From positions 1 through 46,121 of the forward strand of contig CAMZEK010000018.1 of NCBI GenBank assembly GCA_947305795.1: DNA of 46,121 bases. The letters run 5' to 3'. This DNA is from an uncultured Bacteroidales bacterium (GTDB lineage: Bacteria > Bacteroidota > Bacteroidia > Bacteroidales > F082). Shown here in pieces: positions 42,625 through 46,121 of the stretch. Position numbers and translations under genes: made by a program. Each line of letters begins with the position of its first letter. The stretch's first letter is position 1. The notes beneath the pieces are model-generated. The model was not told the DNA's origin. It saw only the letters and a program-made list of their open reading frames with translations, and did not search any database.

Positions 42625-44625
42625 ATGAACACACTCAACGATTTTCAGAAAGAAATCCTCGCCGGCATCCCCGATGAACTGCCGGAAGTGAAGCCTTACG
42701 ACACCACCATCAACCATGCGCCCAAGCGCAAGGACATCTTGACGAAGGCCGAGAAGAAGCTGGCCATTCGCAATGCTTTGCGTTACTTCCCCGCCAAGTT
42801 CCACGCCACCTTGGCCCCTGAATTTGCCGAGGAGTTGGAGAAATACGGCCGCATCTACATGTACCGTTTCCGCCCGTCCTACAAGATGTACGCTCGCCCG
42901 ATTGAGGAATACCCCGCCAAATGCAAACAGGCTGCGGCCATCATGCTGATGATCCAAAACAACCTCGACCCCGCCGTGGCACAGCACCCGCACGAGCTCA
43001 TCATTTACGGTGGCAATGGTGCCATCTTCCAAAACTGGGCACAATACCGCCTCGTGATGCAGTACCTCGCTAACATGGACGAGGACCAGACTCTAGCCAT
43101 GTACAGCGGTCACCCGATGGGCCTCTTCCCCTCGCATAAGGATGCCCCACGCGTGGTCGTCACCAACGGCATGATGATCCCGAACTACAGCAAACCCGAC
43201 GACTGGGAGCGTTACAATGCCCTCGGTGTGACGCAATACGGTCAGATGACCGCCGGCTCCTATATGTATATTGGACCTCAAGGCATCGTCCATGGCACCA
43301 CCATCACTGTTTTGAACGCGGCCCGCAAGCAGGGCGGCGGAACGGCTGGCAAGCTGTTCATCACCGCTGGTTTGGGTGGCATGAGCGGTGCCCAACCCAA
43401 GGCCGGTAACATCGCCGGAGTTGTAAGCATCACCGCCGAAATCAACCCTGCCGCCACGCAGAAACGCTATCAGCAAGGTTGGGTGGACGAGGTGTACGAC
43501 AACATCGAGGAACTCTTCAAGCACGTCAACGCCAGCCTCGCCAAGAAGGAAGCCCGCAGCTATGCCTACCAAGGCAACGTCGTTGACCTTTGGGAATATG
43601 CTGCCGAGCACGACATCCATGTCGACCTCGGCTCCGACCAGACCTCGCTCCACAACCCATGGGCAGGCGGTTACTATCCCGTCGGGCAGTCGTTTGAGGA
43701 ATCGAAGACCATGATGGCCGAGAACCCCGAGTTGTTCAAGGAGAAGGTGCAGGCTTCGTTGCGCCGCCATGTGGCCGCCATCAACAAGCTGACCGCCAAG
43801 GGCATGTACTTCTTCGACTACGGCAACGCCTTCCTGCTGCAGAGCAGCCGCGCCGGTGCCGACATCATGAAGGCCGACGGCACCTTCCGTTATCCTTCCT
43901 ACGTGCAGGACATCATGGGCCCGATGTGCTTCGACTACGGCTTCGGTCCCTTCCGCTGGGTGTGCGCTTCGGGCAAGCCTGAAGACCTTGCCGTCACCGA
44001 CGACATCGCCTGCGAAGTGCTTGAGAACATTGCCCGCACCGCTCCTGCCGAAATCCAGCAGCAGATGCGCGACAACATCCAATGGATCCGTGGCGCACAA
44101 GAGAACCACCTCGTGGTGGGTTCGCAAGCCCGTATCCTCTATGCCGACTGCGAAGGCCGCACCAAGATCGCTGCCGAGTTCAACAAGGCCATCGCTGACG
44201 GTCGCCTGAGCGGTCCCGTCGTTCTTGGCCGTGACCACCACGATGTCTCTGGTACCGACAGCCCGTTCCGTGAGACCTCCAACATCTACGATGGCTCGTC
44301 GTTCACCGCTGACATGGCCGTTCAGAATGTCATCGGCGACGGTTTCCGTGGTGCCACCTGGGTGAGCATCCACAATGGCGGTGGTGTAGGCTGGGGCGAA
44401 GTCATCAACGGTGGTTTCGGTATGGTCCTCGATGGCACCCCTGAGGCCGACCGTCGTCTCCACTGCATGTTGCATTGGGATGTCAACAACGGCATCGCCC
44501 GTCGTAACTGGGCCCGCAACGAAGGCGCCACCTTCGCCATCAAGCGCGCCATGGAAGCGGAACCGAAGTTGAAGGTTACACTGCCAAATTTGGTGGAAGA
44601 CAAGATTTTGGAGAACCTGTTTTAA
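42625..44625 (+). CDS. hutU: Urocanate hydratase
   Basis: A 666-residue urocanase. Diagnostic segments include 'MYSGHPMGLFPSH', 'TAGSYMYIGPQGIVHGTT', 'GLGGMSGAQPKAGNIAGVV', 'DQTSLHNPWAGGYYPVGQS' and 'GRDHHDVSGTDSPFRETS'. It uses NAD+ as an electrophile to hydrate urocanate to imidazolonepropionate in histidine degradation. It is longer than the ~550-residue proteobacterial enzymes, as in other Bacteroidota. No other hut gene is in the window, so it may be the first gene of a dispersed pathway or stand alone. Confidence 0.96.
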   Translation: MNTLNDFQKEILAGIPDELPEVKPYDTTINHAPKRKDILTKAEKKLAIRNALRYFPAKFHATLAPEFAEELEKYGRIYMYRFRPSYKMYARPIEEYPAKCKQAAAIMLMIQNNLDPAVAQHPHELIIYGGNGAIFQNWAQYRLVMQYLANMDEDQTLAMYSGHPMGLFPSHKDAPRVVVTNGMMIPNYSKPDDWERYNALGVTQYGQMTAGSYMYIGPQGIVHGTTITVLNAARKQGGGTAGKLFITAGLGGMSGAQPKAGNIAGVVSITAEINPAATQKRYQQGWVDEVYDNIEELFKHVNASLAKKEARSYAYQGNVVDLWEYAAEHDIHVDLGSDQTSLHNPWAGGYYPVGQSFEESKTMMAENPELFKEKVQASLRRHVAAINKLTAKGMYFFDYGNAFLLQSSRAGADIMKADGTFRYPSYVQDIMGPMCFDYGFGPFRWVCASGKPEDLAVTDDIACEVLENIARTAPAEIQQQMRDNIQWIRGAQENHLVVGSQARILYADCEGRTKIAAEFNKAIADGRLSGPVVLGRDHHDVSGTDSPFRETSNIYDGSSFTADMAVQNVIGDGFRGATWVSIHNGGGVGWGEVINGGFGMVLDGTPEADRRLHCMLHWDVNNGIARRNWARNEGATFAIKRAMEAEPKLKVTLPNLVEDKILENLF

Positions 44626-44637
44626 GAATTAGACGTT

Positions 44638-44709
44638 TGTAGAGACGCGATTCATCGCGTCTAAAAACGGCAATCATTTCTTGGAGACGCGATGAATCGC
44701 GTCTCTACA
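44638..44709. repeat. GTAGAGACGCGATTCATCGC inverted repeat (family E)
   Basis: Two 25-bp arms (44638-44662 and 44685-44709), exactly complementary, with a 22-bp spacer. Each arm itself contains the palindromic core ACGCGAT-TCATCGCGT, so several foldings are possible. It starts 12 bp after the hutU stop. Confidence 0.9.
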
Positions 44710-44723
44710 GGCGAAAATGCAAC

Positions 44724-44752
44724 AAGGGCGCGCCAGTCGGTGTGCCCTTTGT
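44724..44752. terminator. Possible bidirectional terminator between hutU and the cupin gene
   Basis: Stem AAGGGCGCGCC/GGTGTGCCCTT with two G-U pairs and a 4-nt loop, followed by TGTT. It lies between convergent genes, 12 bp from the end of the cupin gene. Confidence 0.6.
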
Positions 44753-44763
44753 TATTCTCAATG

Positions 44764-45192
44764 TTAGTCCAGCGGAATCTCAGGGTGCTGTACGGAGAGC
44801 GGCAAACCCTTCTGCGAGAGATAGAACATGTAGAGGATAACGGGCTTGGTGCCTCGGTTCTCGCCATGGTGGATGGTGTTCACCATCTCCACGATGGCCT
44901 CGCCTTCATGCACAATTTTCTCCTTGCCGTCCAGGCTGATGATGGTCAGTTCGCCTTGCACCAATATGCCGTGGTTCATCACGGGGTGATGGTGCCAGCC
45001 TAGCCTCTGTCCAGCGGGAATCTCATATTTCACTGCTACCAACTCGGGACGACCCTGGAGGTATTCGGGCAATTCCACACCATCCCAGCTCTGGGAAGTG
45101 CGTATCAGCTCGGTAGTCTGAACTGTTTGGGCAAGATTGTCGTTCTGTGCGTCATCTTTATTTTTACCACAAGAGAGAGATTGTGATTGCAT
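44764..45192 (-). CDS. Cupin domain protein
   Basis: A 142-residue protein with a single cupin barrel. Motif 1 is 'GWHHHPVMNHGILVQGEL' (metal ligands His-His...His) and motif 2 is 'MVNTIHHGENRG'. The start 'QSQSLSCGKNKDD' resembles the sequence after a lipoprotein cleavage site (Cys-Gly-Lys-Asn), but there is no hydrophobic signal and an in-frame stop precedes the ATG, so it appears cytoplasmic or to have lost its signal peptide. Substrate unknown. Confidence 0.85.
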   Translation of the reverse strand: MQSQSLSCGKNKDDAQNDNLAQTVQTTELIRTSQSWDGVELPEYLQGRPELVAVKYEIPAGQRLGWHHHPVMNHGILVQGELTIISLDGKEKIVHEGEAIVEMVNTIHHGENRGTKPVILYMFYLSQKGLPLSVQHPEIPLD

Positions 45193-45228
45193 GTCTGTTA
45201 GTTCTATTTATTGAAGTACAAAGGTACA

Positions 45229-45236
45229 CAAATTTC
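45229..45236 (-). promoter_or_regulatory. -7 promoter element for the cupin gene
   Basis: Reads TACCTTTG on the minus strand, 36 bp upstream of the cupin start. Confidence 0.55.
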
Positions 45237-45303
45237 AGGTATTGGGGAAAAATACAAGAGAATTTGCAAACGATCACGAAGCTATTTGGGGGAAATTGTT
45301 GCA

Positions 45304-45321
45304 GGTAATAAAATTATTACC
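45304..45321. promoter_or_regulatory. Palindromic operator candidate GGTAATAA-AA-TTATTACC
   Basis: A perfect 8-bp inverted repeat with a 2-bp centre, placed between the expected -33 and -7 positions of the promoter of the DUF4160/DUF2442-HTH pair. The HTH domain of the second gene is a natural candidate to bind it. Confidence 0.6.
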
Positions 45322-45331
45322 TAATTTTGCA

Positions 45332-45339
45332 GAAAATTT
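45332..45339 (+). promoter_or_regulatory. -7 promoter element for the DUF4160/DUF2442 pair
   Basis: TAATTTTG matches TAnnTTTG, ending 8 bp before the DUF4160 start codon, so the mRNA would be nearly leaderless. Confidence 0.65.
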
Positions 45340-45347
45340 AAAAAAAA

Positions 45348-45587
45348 ATGCCAACGATATTTACGCTGTTTGGATACCGATTCTTGTTCTACTCCAACGA
45401 CCACACACCCATCCATGTGCATGTGGTGAAAAGTGGAGCCAAGGCAAAGTATAACTTGTTTCCAGTTGAACTCGTTAGCAACGAAGGTTTCAAACCTTCG
45501 GAACTGAAGATGATAGAAGCCTTAATTGAGGAAAATGTGGAAACGATAGCCAAGCATTGGAACATGTTTTTCAACAACAACAAATAA
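45348..45587 (+). CDS. DUF4160 protein
   Basis: A 79-residue protein matching DUF4160: 'MPTIFTLFGYRFLFYSNDHT', 'PIHVHV' and 'KMIEALIEENVETIAKHWN'. These proteins are typically encoded next to a DUF2442 protein, as here (16 bp upstream of it). The pair is often interpreted as a toxin-antitoxin-like or stress module, but no activity is established to my knowledge. The 'H-T-P-I-H-V-H-V' stretch could bind metal. Confidence 0.88.
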   Translation: MPTIFTLFGYRFLFYSNDHTPIHVHVVKSGAKAKYNLFPVELVSNEGFKPSELKMIEALIEENVETIAKHWNMFFNNNK

Positions 45588-45603
45588 AACAGGAGAAAAA
45601 GAA

Positions 45604-46002
45604 ATGAAAATAGAGAAAGTTTGGCTGACGGATACAGCCGTATGGATCAGAACCGATGAGGGCAAAGAAGCCTGTGAACTCTTTGCCGACTATCCCCGTT
45701 TGCGTTATGCCACAGCAGAGCAACTTGTTGATTTCAAGATAGATGGATTTGGAATCCATTGGGAGGAATTGGATGAGGACTTGAGTTTTGAAGGCTTCTT
45801 TGACAAGCAAAAACCAACAGCACTCTACCAGTTATTTATGGCACATCCTGAGTTGAATGTTTCTGCTCTTGCCCGTCGCATAGGCATCTCGCAAAGCCTG
45901 ATGGCGCAATACATTAGCGGAAAGAAGACCCCCAGCGGAAGCCGAATGGCCTTGATTTTCGATACGATTCACGCCGTTGGACGAGAACTGGCGGCAGTGT
46001 AA
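45604..46002 (+). CDS. DUF2442 protein fused to an HTH domain
   Basis: A 132-residue protein. The N-terminal ~65 residues are DUF2442 ('VWLTDTAVWIRTDEGKEACE', 'ADYPRL', 'FKIDGFGIHWEELDEDLS'). The C-terminal ~55 are an XRE-like helix-turn-helix ('LNVSALARRIGISQSLMAQY', 'SGKKTPS'). The DNA-binding domain suggests autoregulation of the DUF4160-DUF2442 operon, probably at the palindrome at 45304-45321. If the pair is toxin-antitoxin-like, this would be the antitoxin; that is inference. Followed by a strong terminator. Confidence 0.88.
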   Translation: MKIEKVWLTDTAVWIRTDEGKEACELFADYPRLRYATAEQLVDFKIDGFGIHWEELDEDLSFEGFFDKQKPTALYQLFMAHPELNVSALARRIGISQSLMAQYISGKKTPSGSRMALIFDTIHAVGRELAAV

Positions 46003-46035
46003 ACAAAAGACGCGACAGTGTCGCGCCTTTTGTTT
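46001..46035 (+). terminator. Rho-independent terminator after DUF2442-HTH
   Basis: Stem AAACAAAAG-CGCGAC / GTCGCG-CTTTTGTTT with an A-C mismatch between the two blocks and a 3-nt loop. It begins inside the stop codon and ends in a T-run. Confidence 0.88.
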
Positions 46036-46121
46036 AACTTTTGTCTCGTATTGCAAATGCTGAGGCGGAGCTTCAACAGGTCATAGTTCAAACACAACGC
46101 TCCATTCCTTACACAGTTTTT

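Noticed and set aside
43093..44475. Long open frame (460 codons) antisense to hutU
   Set aside because: It lies wholly inside the well-supported hutU gene on the opposite strand, and its translation is a low-complexity Gly/Val/His-rich sequence without domains. This is expected in G+C-rich codon usage.

Overview
The window looks like a chromosomal segment of a Bacteroidota bacterium, most likely an uncultured host-associated Bacteroidales. The evidence is the recurrent -7 element TAnnTTTG upstream of genes, the many Cys-lipoproteins, three proteins carrying type IX secretion (T9SS) C-terminal sorting signals, and Bacteroidales-type neighbourhoods (fur-purA; DUF1573-yajC-YbbR-coaE; DUF2027-Smr). 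Most of the window is housekeeping DNA with one accessory island. Assignments are from reading the sequence; no database search was run.

Layout. 1-7.6 kb: the 3' end of tmRNA, a membrane zincin, two lipoproteins, tRNA-Arg(CCG), a DUF2027-Smr protein, a MbnP/MbnH-like pair (copper-binding protein plus di-heme oxidase) and a YhcC-like radical SAM protein. 7.6-14.85 kb: the accessory island. Two tandem type I methyltransferase (HsdM) genes are followed by visibly A+T-richer DNA. This encodes an internally deleted AlbA_2-type protein with in-frame minisatellites, a MazG-like nucleotide pyrophosphohydrolase, and a 901-residue protein. That protein joins an N-terminal PD-(D/E)XK-like nuclease motif, a DUF2075/Schlafen-type SF1 helicase and a C-terminal UmuD/LexA-like S24 domain. 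The island ends in a stump of the HsdR C-terminus, so a type I restriction locus appears to have lost hsdS and most of hsdR around this module.

14.86-25.8 kb: a SpoU methyltransferase, YjjG phosphatase, the minus-strand run lepA-dprA-rsgA-cdsA-psd, a bifunctional Rel/SpoT enzyme, a Fur-family regulator and purA. 25.8-30.1 kb: an HTH/membrane-protein pair, a TlpA-like thioredoxin lipoprotein and an OPT transporter. 30.2-42.5 kb: a C10 protease with T9SS signal, mfd, then a minus-strand operon (T9SS-B protein, DUF1573, yajC, YbbR, coaE) and an exported amidase. 42.6-46 kb: urocanate hydratase (hutU), a cupin, and a DUF4160/DUF2442-HTH pair with a palindromic operator candidate.

The main candidate for an undescribed system is MazG plus nuclease-helicase-S24 (11559-14621). 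The S24 part keeps the Ser-Lys dyad and a UmuD-like Cys-Gly site, so it could couple a nuclease/helicase effector to RecA-dependent self-cleavage. A second theme is several families of short palindromic or iterated repeats placed directly after stop codons. One of them lies inside the mfd coding sequence.
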